A DNA stretch of 64,000 nt, taken from Amycolatopsis sp. FDAARGOS 1241 (GTDB lineage Bacteria > Actinomycetota > Actinomycetes > Mycobacteriales > Pseudonocardiaceae). The notes beneath the pieces are model-generated. The model was not told the DNA's origin and searched no databases. It was given only the letters and a program-made list of their open reading frames with translations. The stretch is taken from assembly GCF_016889705.1 (NCBI RefSeq), contig NZ_CP069526.1, forward strand, positions 2,108,001 to 2,172,000. The letters are read 5' to 3'. This document shows positions 36,584 through 44,318 of the stretch, piece after piece. The stretch's first letter is position 1; every line of letters starts with the position of its first letter. Made by a program: the position numbers and the translations under genes.

Positions 36584-37340
36584 ATGCCGGCTTTTCTTCT
36601 GGCCGCTGAGGAAGTGCGGAAGAACGCGTAAGCCATCCCGTTCGGATCGCCGTCCTACGGGGCGAAGCTCCCGCTGCAGATCATCGATCGAGAATCGTTG
36701 TCGGTCAGCTACCGGACGGACCTCGACAAGGCGCGCCGGCTCGTTCCGGAGCCGCTCGAAGTGCTCGACCCGATCGTGACGCTGACGTTCCCTGACCATG
36801 GAGATCTCCGGCCTGGGCAAGTACGCCGAACTGGCCCAGACGATCTCCGCGAGCTACCAGGGTGAACCGGTCGGCTTCCGCCCGATCATGTTCTGCGACA
36901 CCGTTCCGGCGATCCTGCAGGGAGGCGAAATCTGGGGGCTGCCGAAGAAGTACGGTCGGATCGGCCTCGACGTGAACAACGCGACCCTGACCGGCACGCT
37001 GCACTTCGACGACGTGCTCGTGGCCCGCGCGACCATGGGCTACCGCTACGAGGAAGGCGGTGTCGAGGAAGCCCGCAAGGCACTGGCCACACCGGGCGCC
37101 GCGCTGAAGATCGTTCCCGACATCGACGGATCACCGCGCATCCTTGAACTCGTCCGCCTGCAGTACTCGGGCATCACCGTCAAGAGTGCTTGGTCCGGGC
37201 CGACTGCTCTCGATCTGTACCCGCACGCGCTCGCGCCGCTGGCCGACCTGCCGGTACACGAGATCGTCGGCTCGAGCCACACGGTCTACGGCATGGAACT
37301 CCTGCCCGGCGCCGTGCTCCACGACTACCTCGCGGGCTGA
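36584..37340 (+). pseudogene. Acetoacetate decarboxylase homologue, stop and frameshift
   Basis: ATG 36584 (after GAAGGGC) reads MPAFLLAAEEVRKNA and then TAA at 36629-36631, where relatives continue. The same frame goes on AIPFGSPSYGAKLPLQIIDR and VSYRTDLDKARRLVPEPLEV to near 36795. A shift then joins MEISGLGKYAELAQTISASY and the rest of the ADC domain: GGEIWGLPKKYGRIGLDV, holding the Lys-Lys pair with the Schiff-base lysine, ARATMGYRYE, ALKIVPDIDGSPRILELVRL, VHEIVGSSH. One substitution-type stop plus one indel make it non-functional as read. ADC enzymes decarboxylate beta-keto acids. It lies in one TetR-controlled unit. Confidence 0.82.
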
Positions 37341-37361
37341 CGTACTCGAGCTCGATGGCCG

Positions 37362-37383
37362 CCATACATACCGGTATGTATGG
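37362..37383. promoter_or_regulatory. TetR operator copy 2 (22-bp perfect palindrome)
   Basis: CCATACATACC followed by GGTATGTATGG is a perfect 22-bp palindrome ending 8 bp before ATG 37392. It overlaps the translation start region of the TetR gene, which points to autoregulation. Confidence 0.85.
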
Positions 37384-37391
37384 TGGTGGGC

Positions 37392-37985
37392 ATGGATGCG
37401 AGTGCACGAGAGCGGCTGATCGAAGGTACTCGAGAGCTGTTGTGGGACCGCGGTTATCTGGGCACCAGCCCGACCGCGATCCTGCGCCGCTCCGGGGTCG
37501 GCCAGGGCAGCATGTACCACCACTTCCAGGGCAAGCCGGATCTGGTGCTGGCCGCCGAGCAGCGCAGCGCCGAGATCATGAAGGAGCAGTCCGAGGCGGT
37601 GCTGAAGGGACCGGGAACCGCTCTCGAGCGGATCGCGGGATACCTCCTGCTCGATCGGGAGGTGCTGCGCGGCTGTGCCGTGGGGCGGCTGGCGGGAGAC
37701 CCCGAGATCATCGAGCGGGAAGAGCTCCGGCAGCCGGTCCGCGACGCGCTGGACCAGGTCCGCGTGCTGCTGGCCGGGGTGATCGAGCAAGCGCAGCGTG
37801 ACGGCGAGCTGGCTGCGGAGCTGCGCCCGTCCGATTTGGCCGCGACCCTGTCGGCCGTCCTGCAGGGCGGGTACGTGCTGGCGCGGGCCGAGCAGTCGTG
37901 CGAGCCGTTCGATCGAGCGGTCCAGGGAGCGCTGGGCCTCCTGCGGGCGCACAGCACCGATCCGGAGTCGATCCCGGCGGGCTGA
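37392..37985 (+). CDS. TetR family transcriptional regulator
   Basis: 197 residues. N-terminal HTH: RLIEGTRELLWDRGYLGTS, PTAILRRSGVGQGSMYHHF, GKPDLVLAAEQ. The C-terminal ligand domain contains RGCAVGRLAGDPEIIEREE and ends SAVLQGGYVLARAEQ, a layout like the YxaF/LmrA-type TetR group. I chose ATG 37392; a start at 37380 would put the start codon inside the palindrome. Two matching operators (16 and 22 bp) flank the decarboxylase gene, so both genes are probably its targets. Confidence 0.9.
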   Translation: MDASARERLIEGTRELLWDRGYLGTSPTAILRRSGVGQGSMYHHFQGKPDLVLAAEQRSAEIMKEQSEAVLKGPGTALERIAGYLLLDREVLRGCAVGRLAGDPEIIEREELRQPVRDALDQVRVLLAGVIEQAQRDGELAAELRPSDLAATLSAVLQGGYVLARAEQSCEPFDRAVQGALGLLRAHSTDPESIPAG

Positions 37986-38025
37986 ACCACGGGCCGGCCG
38001 ACGATCCGTGGTTCAGCCCGGAAAC

Positions 38026-38787
38026 TCAGTGCCCGTGCGGATCTTCCGCGTTGAGCGCGGCCACGACCTGGTCGTAGTCGCCGCGGGCTTCGCCGTAGCG
38101 CAGGAACTTCACGCGTTCCACTTGGATCTCGCGGGCGTCCGGCTGGGTTTCCAGCAGGTGCATGACTTCGGTGATGTACTCGTCCAGCGGCTGGGCGTGG
38201 TCGTTGTCGGCCTGGCCCGGCATGAGGTCCGTCTGCACCGACGGCGGTTCGAGCTCCACCACGCCCACGGTCGTGTCCGCGAGCTGCAGCCGCAGGGATT
38301 CGCTGAGCATGTGGATGGCGGCTTTCGACGCGTTGTAGCTGGGCGTGACCCGCAGCGGCGTGAACGCGAGGCCCGAGGAAACCGTCATGATCGTCGCGGC
38401 GGGACGGGTCTGCAGGTGCTCGACGAAGGCGGCGATGAGGCGGATCGGACCGAGCACGTTGGTCGTCATGGTCGCCTCGGCGGTGGGCAGGAACGACGGG
38501 TCCCGCCAGTTCTCGACCCGCATGATGCCGGACATGGTGACCAGCACGTTGAGCTCGGGGTAGTCGGCGAGCACCTCCTTGGCCGCGGCATCGATGCTCG
38601 CCGGGTCGGTGGTGTCGATCCGCACGGTGCCCAGCCCCGGGTGCGCCGCGGCGAGGGAGCGCAGCAGCTCGGTGCGCCGGCCGCCGATGATCACGGTGTT
38701 GCCGCGCGCCTTCAGCGCGAGCGCGAGGGCCAGGCCGATGCCGCTGGTGGAGCCGGGGATGAAGATGGTGTTTCCGGTGATGTCCAT
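38026..38787 (-). CDS. SDR family oxidoreductase (DltE-like)
   Basis: 253 residues from ATG 38787 with GAAGGTCGGGGC upstream. Cofactor loop IPGSTSGIGLALALAL (TGxxxGIG type), RGNTVIIGGRR, NVLVTMSGIM (NNAG position changed to MSG), and active-site Tyr/Lys in TPSYNASKAAIHMLSESL, with Ser in TIMTVSSGLAF. NAD(P)-dependent. Divergent from an XRE regulator gene only 100 bp away, a common regulator-SDR pair in actinobacteria; its substrate is unknown. Confidence 0.9.
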   Translation of the reverse strand: MDITGNTIFIPGSTSGIGLALALALKARGNTVIIGGRRTELLRSLAAAHPGLGTVRIDTTDPASIDAAAKEVLADYPELNVLVTMSGIMRVENWRDPSFLPTAEATMTTNVLGPIRLIAAFVEHLQTRPAATIMTVSSGLAFTPLRVTPSYNASKAAIHMLSESLRLQLADTTVGVVELEPPSVQTDLMPGQADNDHAQPLDEYITEVMHLLETQPDAREIQVERVKFLRYGEARGDYDQVVAALNAEDPHGH

Positions 38788-38887
38788 GCCCCGACCTTCG
38801 CGCCCCGGCACCGTGACGTGCAGAGACCGCTCATCGGGGGATCGGCGATCCCTGGTTCGCGCCTCGCGGCACCCGGATACTGGCGTC

Positions 38888-39736
38888 ATGGACCGACTGG
38901 CTTTGGCGGAGTTCCTGCGCCGCCGCAGGGAGGAGCTGCACCCCGAGGACGTCGGGCTGCCCGCGGGCCCGCGGCGGCGCGCGCGGGGGCTGCGGCGCGA
39001 GGAGGTCGCGTCGCTCGCCGCGATGTCCACGGATTACTACACGCGCCTGGAACAGCAACGCGGTCCGCAGCCGAGCGAGCAGATGCTCGCCGCGCTCGCC
39101 CGCGCGCTGCGCCTCACCGATGGCGAGCGCGACTACCTCTTCCAGATCTCCGGCCGCAACGCGCCCTCGCCGGCCGCGGCCGCCACGCACGTGTCGCCCG
39201 CGTTGCTGCGCGTGCTCGACCGGCTCGACGACACGCCCGCGCTGATCCTCTCCAGCCTCGGCGAGATCCTCGTGCAGAACCACCTCGCGCTCGCGCTGTA
39301 CGGCGACCGCTCGCACCTGACAGGGCTGGCCCGCAGCGAGACCTACCGCTGGTTCACCGACCCCGCCGAACGCCTCGTCTACCCCGAGGAGGACCGCGAT
39401 CGGCAGAGCCGCGCCCAGGTCGCGGGCCTGCGCGCCGCGTACGGCTCGATGGGCCCGCACTCCCGCGCCGGCGAACTCGTGCGCGCGCTGAAGAAGGAGA
39501 GCGCGGAGTTCGCGGAGCTGTGGGAGCTGCACGAGGTGGCGCGCCGCTTCGAAGACCACAAGACCCTCGTCCATCCCCAGCTGGGCGAGATCGAGGTCGA
39601 CTGCCAGGCGCTGTTCACCGAAGACCAATCGCAGGCGCTACTGGTGCTCACCGCGGCGCCCCGCAGCGAGGCGGCGCAGAAGATCGAACTCCTCGGGGTT
39701 CTCGGCGCCGAGCGGTTTCCCGCCGCGGCGCGTTAG
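38888..39736 (+). CDS. XRE regulator with MmyB-like ligand-binding domain
   Basis: 282 residues. N-terminal HTH: LAEFLRRRREELHPEDVGL, RARGLRREEVASLAAMSTDYYTRLEQ, MLAALARALRLTDGERDYLF. The C-terminal part (LLRVLDRLDDTPALILSSL, ILVQNHLALALYGD, TYRWFTDPAERLVYP) is the PAS-like MmyB ligand domain. Such proteins usually control the divergent dehydrogenase gene, here the SDR at 38.0-38.8 kb. Confidence 0.9.
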   Translation: MDRLALAEFLRRRREELHPEDVGLPAGPRRRARGLRREEVASLAAMSTDYYTRLEQQRGPQPSEQMLAALARALRLTDGERDYLFQISGRNAPSPAAAATHVSPALLRVLDRLDDTPALILSSLGEILVQNHLALALYGDRSHLTGLARSETYRWFTDPAERLVYPEEDRDRQSRAQVAGLRAAYGSMGPHSRAGELVRALKKESAEFAELWELHEVARRFEDHKTLVHPQLGEIEVDCQALFTEDQSQALLVLTAAPRSEAAQKIELLGVLGAERFPAAAR

Positions 39737-39846
39737 AGCTCCCCGAAACGACAGTTGTGGCGCCTGGCAAGGCATCCGGTTTCGTGCGTGGAGCGCAACG
39801 CGCGTTCGACCGGCGCAAACGACCACTGCCTCAGCCCGCGGGCGGA

Positions 39847-39888
39847 GCCGATGGCGGATGCCGATTGACTGCGGCATCCGCCATCGGC
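39847..39888. terminator. Bidirectional hairpin terminator
   Basis: A perfect 17-bp stem: GCCGATGGCGGATGCCG (39847-39863) with CGGCATCCGCCATCGGC (39872-39888), loop ATTGACTG. It lies in the 221-bp gap between the convergent XRE gene and MFS gene. Confidence 0.85.
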
Positions 39889-39957
39889 CGGTTCCGGATT
39901 CCGAGCCCTTTCGCGGCATGGAGCGCCCTGGCCAGAGGCGGCCGGGTTCAGCCGGAC

Positions 39958-41313
39958 CTACCCGGCTGCGGCGGCCGCCCGGGCGACGATGTGGGAATCC
40001 CGGTCCGGCCTGATCAGGAAGCCCGCGATCGCGGAGCCGACGACGATGACGACACCGGCGGCCAGGAACCCTCGTCCGTAGCCCGCCGCGAGGGTGACGC
40101 CGGAGTCGACGAAGCTGCCGAGCACGACGGGGGCGATCACGCCGCCAAGGCTGTGGGCCGCGACCACGGCGCCCAGCACGGTCCCGCGCTGCCGGCCGGG
40201 GACCACGTCGGAGAGTCCGGCCATGGCGACGCCCCACACCGCCGTTGTCAGGGAGAACGCCAGGGTGATCAGGATCATCTGGCCGACCCCGCGGGGCACC
40301 ACGGTGAAGCCGATCATCGCCACGCCCGTGGCGCAGAACGCCACACTGGGCACCACACCCCGCGTGAGCGTGCAGCTGATCCCGCGGGCCGTCATCCGCC
40401 CCGACAGCCAGCCACAGAGCACGGAGAGGACGGCACCCGAGGCGTAAGGGAGTGTCACCAGCCAGCCCGCTTCGTCCGGGGAGTAGCCGATACCTTCGCG
40501 AAGGTACAGCGGCAGCCAGGTCACTTTGAGCGACACGCTCCAGTACCCGCAGAACAGCAGAAGGGCGATGCCCCAGAGCGTCGGCCGTCGAAGCAGCTGC
40601 GACCAGCCGATCCGGTCCGGCAGCACCGCACCGGTGGCGGTGTCGCGTTCGCGGGTGGTCGCGCTCGACACCGGCCCCGACTTGCCCGCGACGAGCCACG
40701 CGGCGACGACGAGTGCTCCGGCCACGACCAGCACCAGAAAGGCGTGGTGCCAGTCGAACGTCGTGATCACCCAGGTCAAGATCGGCGCGGCGAGCAGCGG
40801 GCCGATCGCCACCCCGGTGAAGATCAGCGAGCTGGGCAGGGCTCGGCGCCTGGGGGTGAACCACGTGTGCACCACGTGGGCGGCGACGGCCGATGCCGGG
40901 CCTTCCGCGAGGCCCAGCACGACACGGGAGGCGATGAGGACGGTGAAACCGGTCGAGCCGACCAGTGGGATCATGCTCAGGCACCACAGTGCACCCAGCC
41001 CGCCGACCAGCCAGCGGGCGCCGATCTTGTCCGACACGCCCGTGAAGACGATGGCCCCGACGGCGAACAGCCAGTAGAAGCTGCTCTGCACCAAGCCGAA
41101 CTGCTCGTTGGTCAGCCCGAGGTCCGTCTTGATGTCGACCCCCGCGAGGCCGACCGCTGCCTTGTCCGCGTAGTTCACGACCATGAAAGCCAGCAGCAGC
41201 GCCGTGACCGTCCAGCCGCGGCGCCGGATCGCCGCGGTGTCCACCCCTCCCAACGGGTTCCGAACGGTGTGCACGGCGCCGGCCGTCGCCGGTCGTCCGC
41301 TGTTTCCGAACAT
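39958..41313 (-). CDS. MFS transporter, ACS/phthalate-type family
   Basis: 451 residues with 12 likely helices. LLLAFMVVNYADKAAVGLAG is the helix 1 signature of the anion:cation symporter (ACS) group, followed by FGLVQSSFYWLFAVGAI, DKIGARWLVGGLGALW (MFS loop 2-3) and ASRVVLGLAEGPASAVA. I chose ATG 41313, with GAGGAGTG 4 bp upstream; a GTG lies at 41319. ACS members import organic acids and amino-acid derivatives. The gene follows an ornithine-cyclodeaminase homologue by 40 bp, suggesting uptake and use of an amino acid or imine. Confidence 0.9.
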   Translation of the reverse strand: MFGNSGRPATAGAVHTVRNPLGGVDTAAIRRRGWTVTALLLAFMVVNYADKAAVGLAGVDIKTDLGLTNEQFGLVQSSFYWLFAVGAIVFTGVSDKIGARWLVGGLGALWCLSMIPLVGSTGFTVLIASRVVLGLAEGPASAVAAHVVHTWFTPRRRALPSSLIFTGVAIGPLLAAPILTWVITTFDWHHAFLVLVVAGALVVAAWLVAGKSGPVSSATTRERDTATGAVLPDRIGWSQLLRRPTLWGIALLLFCGYWSVSLKVTWLPLYLREGIGYSPDEAGWLVTLPYASGAVLSVLCGWLSGRMTARGISCTLTRGVVPSVAFCATGVAMIGFTVVPRGVGQMILITLAFSLTTAVWGVAMAGLSDVVPGRQRGTVLGAVVAAHSLGGVIAPVVLGSFVDSGVTLAAGYGRGFLAAGVVIVVGSAIAGFLIRPDRDSHIVARAAAAAG

Positions 41314-41353
41314 GTTCACTCCTCGACGCGCAGGACCCCCTCGGTGGCTGTGG

Positions 41354-42355
41354 CTAGGCGAAGCGCAAACGGGTCCCGACGCCGCGTTCGGCGGCGCGGT
41401 GCAGCAGCGCGTGGCCCAGCGCGATGTCCGAAAGGGACAGTCCGCGGTGCCAGAACAAGTTCGTCTCCGAATCGTGCTCGCGGCTCGGTTTGTTCCCGAC
41501 GACGAGCTCGCACAACTCGCCGTGCAGGGTTTCCTCGGTGAGCAGCCCGCGGTTGATGTGTTCGCGCAGCGACCCGAATTTGCCTGTGCGGCACTGGCCC
41601 CAGTCGTCGACCACGATCTTGTCCATGATGCCCGTGAGGGAGAGCTCGACCGCGCTCATCGTCCCGTAGGGGACCACGAGGGCACCTGGCTTGATCCACT
41701 CGGTCCTGAGCAGCGGGCGGGGCTGCGGCAGGCGTGACGCCTCGACAACGATGTCCGCGTCACGCACGCAGGACTCCCAGTCGTCGGTGACGACCACGTC
41801 GACGTCGATGTCGCGCCGCAGCCGTTCGGCGAACGCGGTGCGGCTTTCCGGGCGCCGCGAGTGCACGCGGATCTGCTCGAGGTCGAACGTCTCCGCGATC
41901 AGGCGCACGTTCCAGTACGAGGTCCCGCGCGCGCCGATGTTCGCGAGCACCTTGGCGTCCTTGCGGGCCAGGTAACGGGCGCCGAGCGCGGTGACGGCAC
42001 CGGTCCGCATCTCGGTGATCGCGGTCGCGTCGAGAATGGCCACGGGAGTTCCGGTTGCGGGGTCGAACAAGTTCAGCAACGCCATCTCCGACGGCAGGCC
42101 CGTGCGGTAGTTCTCGACGAAGTCGCCGACCACCTTGACCCCGGCCAGGTTCAGCGGACCGACGTAGCCGCGCAGGACGTTGAAGTGGCCGTTGAACTGC
42201 TCGCCGGGCTCGAGGTGGACGCGCGGTTCGATCACCGTCTCCCCGTCGCCCTGCGCCCTGAGTCCCGCTTCGACGGCGTCGACGATCTCGGCGCTCGAGA
42301 GCGCCAGGTCGTCGATGTCCTTGCCGTTGAGGAAGGTGAAGTAGAGGGGATCCAT
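41354..42355 (-). CDS. Ornithine cyclodeaminase / mu-crystallin family protein
   Basis: 333 residues, the usual length. Substrate-site Arg/Lys region GVKVVGDFVENYRTGLPSE, LLNLFDPATGTPVAILDATA followed by ITEMRTGAVTALGARYLAR, a Rossmann fold (VLANIGARGTSYWNVRLI, with an atypical GARGT in place of GxGxQ), then DIVVEASRLPQPRPLLRTEW and LVVPYGTM. ATG 42355 has GGAGGACAG upstream. Known members are cyclodeaminases, alanine dehydrogenases or ketimine reductases. It forms an operon with the MFS gene. Confidence 0.87.
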   Translation of the reverse strand: MDPLYFTFLNGKDIDDLALSSAEIVDAVEAGLRAQGDGETVIEPRVHLEPGEQFNGHFNVLRGYVGPLNLAGVKVVGDFVENYRTGLPSEMALLNLFDPATGTPVAILDATAITEMRTGAVTALGARYLARKDAKVLANIGARGTSYWNVRLIAETFDLEQIRVHSRRPESRTAFAERLRRDIDVDVVVTDDWESCVRDADIVVEASRLPQPRPLLRTEWIKPGALVVPYGTMSAVELSLTGIMDKIVVDDWGQCRTGKFGSLREHINRGLLTEETLHGELCELVVGNKPSREHDSETNLFWHRGLSLSDIALGHALLHRAAERGVGTRLRFA

Positions 42356-42541
42356 CTGTCCTCCGTCGCTGCCGCGGCCGGCGCCGCGAATGAGTGCAGA
42401 CTCTCCCCTGCGGGCACAAGCCGGAAAAGACAGGTGCGCGGGATTACGTCTGGGATCCCAGACTTGATCTCGCTGCGCCGGCCGCTCCGCGGCGGTCGCC
42501 GAACCGGTCCGCTCGGGAAGCGCTCAGGCCGGCTCGGCGCC

Positions 42542-43084
42542 TCAGAGCTCCCGGACGTTGACCAGCGACCGCACCGTGAGCCGCCGGCGTTCTTCGTTGC
42601 GGCGCAAGCCGTCCACGATCACCGCGACGCCCAGCCACGTCGCTTCCGCGTCCGCCACGAGGTCCTGCACGCACCGCGCCTGTCCGCCCGTCTCGATCCA
42701 GTCGTCGACGAGCAGCACGCGGTCGCCCGAGCCGACGAGCCGGCGGCGGAACCCCAGCGTCAGGTGCCGGTCGCGGTAGTCTGGTGCAGAGGTGCGGGTG
42801 CGCCACGCGTCGGAGTCGAACACCGGCCCGCGGTTCTTGCGCACCTCGACGAACCCGACGCCCAGCGCCAGCGCGACCAGCGGCCCGAGCAGGCAGCCAC
42901 GCGATTCGGGCCCGAGCACCACGGTCGGCTCGGCGCCGGCGAACAAGTCCGCGAGCGCGGGGCCGAGTTCGTGCAGCAGTCCGGGCACGCGCCACCACGC
43001 CGCCGGGTCGGGGTAGCGGGCGTCGTCGCTCCGATCCCCCAGCACGACAGTGGCCTCACGGATCCGGGCCGCCACGGTGGTCAT
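42542..43084 (-). CDS. Purine-type phosphoribosyltransferase
   Basis: 180 residues. The PRPP-binding motif is VLLVDDWIETGGQAR, and VVLGPESRGCLLGPLVALAL with FVEVRKNRG are the segments seen in adenine phosphoribosyltransferase-like proteins. ATG 43084 has GGAGAC upstream. It may salvage adenine or act on a related base; the name Apt is not assigned because a housekeeping apt probably exists elsewhere. Divergent from a Gfo/Idh gene across 43 bp. Confidence 0.82.
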   Translation of the reverse strand: MTTVAARIREATVVLGDRSDDARYPDPAAWWRVPGLLHELGPALADLFAGAEPTVVLGPESRGCLLGPLVALALGVGFVEVRKNRGPVFDSDAWRTRTSAPDYRDRHLTLGFRRRLVGSGDRVLLVDDWIETGGQARCVQDLVADAEATWLGVAVIVDGLRRNEERRRLTVRSLVNVREL

Positions 43085-43127
43085 GTCTCCATGGTCGCAG
43101 CGCAGGCAACCGAGATACGTTGATCGC

Positions 43128-44159
43128 GTGACCAAATACGCGATCGTGGGGTCGGGCTGGCGCGCGGAGTACTTCTGGCGCCTTGCGGGGGAACTGGAGT
43201 GCGTCGGCGTGGTTTCCCGCAGTCCTCAGGACTTGCCGGTGCCGGTCTTCACGTCGCTGGACGAGTGTATGGCGGAGAAGCCGGACTTCGTGGTGACGGC
43301 CGTGCCGTGGGCGGTCACGCCGTCGCTGATCGTGGACTTGGTGGGCCGCCGCGTGCGGGTGCTCGCGGAAACCCCGCCCGCGCCTGATCTCGACGGGCTG
43401 CGCGCGCTGTGGCACGACGTCGGGAGCAGTGGACTGGTCCAAGTGGCCGAACAGTACACCCGCGTGCCGGCCCACGCGGCGCGGCTGGCGCTGGCCCGTT
43501 CGGGTGTGCTGGGCCCGATCACGCGTGTCGACGTGTCTTCGACGCACCAGTACCACGCCGTGTCGCTGATCCGGACGTTCCTGGGCGCCGGCCTGGGACC
43601 GGTCGAGGTCCGCGCCACGCGGACCACGGCCCCGCTCGCCGACCCCTTGTCCCGCGCCGGCTGGGCACCCGTCGTCGAGACCAAGGCCGCGACGACGACG
43701 GTGGCCACCGTGCTTTTCCCGCAGGGCCTTGGCGTCTACGACTTCACCGACAACCAGTGGCACAACCAGCTCCTGGCCCGCCGGCTGCTGGTCCGCGGCA
43801 CCCACGGCGAGCTCACCGACCACGAAGCCTTGCGGCTCACGCAAGAGCGCACCATCGTCCGCACGCCGCTCGTGCGCCGCCAGACCGGCTACGACCTCGA
43901 CCTCGACGGTTACGACACCGACCACATCACCTTCGGCTCCGAAGTCCTCTACCGCAACGCCTTCCAGGGCCGGCGCTGGAACGACGAGGAGCTCGCCATC
44001 GCCACCCTCCTCGCAGACACGGCTCGCTGGGCGCGCGACGAGGGCCCGGCGCCGTACCCGCTGGCCGAAGGCCTGGAGGACCACCGCATCGCCCTGGCCA
44101 TCGAGGAAGCCGCCGACCGGGACACGACCGTCCGCACCGCCGCGGAACCCTGGCACTGA
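43128..44159 (+). CDS. Gfo/Idh/MocA family oxidoreductase
   Basis: 343 residues from GTG 43128. N-terminal Rossmann loop MTKYAIVGSGWRAEYFWRLA; the family EKP motif appears as AETPPAPDLDGL, so the usual catalytic lysine is replaced. The C-terminal half contains LVQVAEQYTRVPAHAARLAL and VSSTHQYHAVSLIRTFLG. The lack of the lysine means function may differ from the sugar dehydrogenases. It precedes a secreted mannosidase by 159 bp, with an operator between them. Confidence 0.83.
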   Translation: MTKYAIVGSGWRAEYFWRLAGELECVGVVSRSPQDLPVPVFTSLDECMAEKPDFVVTAVPWAVTPSLIVDLVGRRVRVLAETPPAPDLDGLRALWHDVGSSGLVQVAEQYTRVPAHAARLALARSGVLGPITRVDVSSTHQYHAVSLIRTFLGAGLGPVEVRATRTTAPLADPLSRAGWAPVVETKAATTTVATVLFPQGLGVYDFTDNQWHNQLLARRLLVRGTHGELTDHEALRLTQERTIVRTPLVRRQTGYDLDLDGYDTDHITFGSEVLYRNAFQGRRWNDEELAIATLLADTARWARDEGPAPYPLAEGLEDHRIALAIEEAADRDTTVRTAAEPWH

Positions 44160-44288
44160 CCCACGTTGACAACGGTGACAGTGGTCTGCACCACCGGAAC
44201 GATTCAGTCGCTGGTAAATCGGCCACTGGTACACGCGGTGGATTGACGGAACCCCACCCGAGAGGCGAGGATCAAAGACGCCCCGAAT

Positions 44289-44302
44289 TGACAACGTTGT
44301 CA
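44289..44302. promoter_or_regulatory. LacI-type operator before the GH92 gene
   Basis: TGACAACGTTGTCA is a perfect 14-bp palindrome 17 bp upstream of ATG 44319. A related but imperfect copy, TTGACAACGGTGACA, lies near 44166, just after the preceding gene. The central AACGTT is typical of LacI-family regulators. No such regulator gene is in the window. Confidence 0.7.
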
Positions 44303-44318
44303 CACCGAAAGGAACGCG

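Noticed and set aside
37798..41541. Plus-strand open frame of 1247 codons
   Set aside because: It runs through the TetR end, antisense to the SDR and MFS genes, with low-complexity composition. The recognised genes explain the region.
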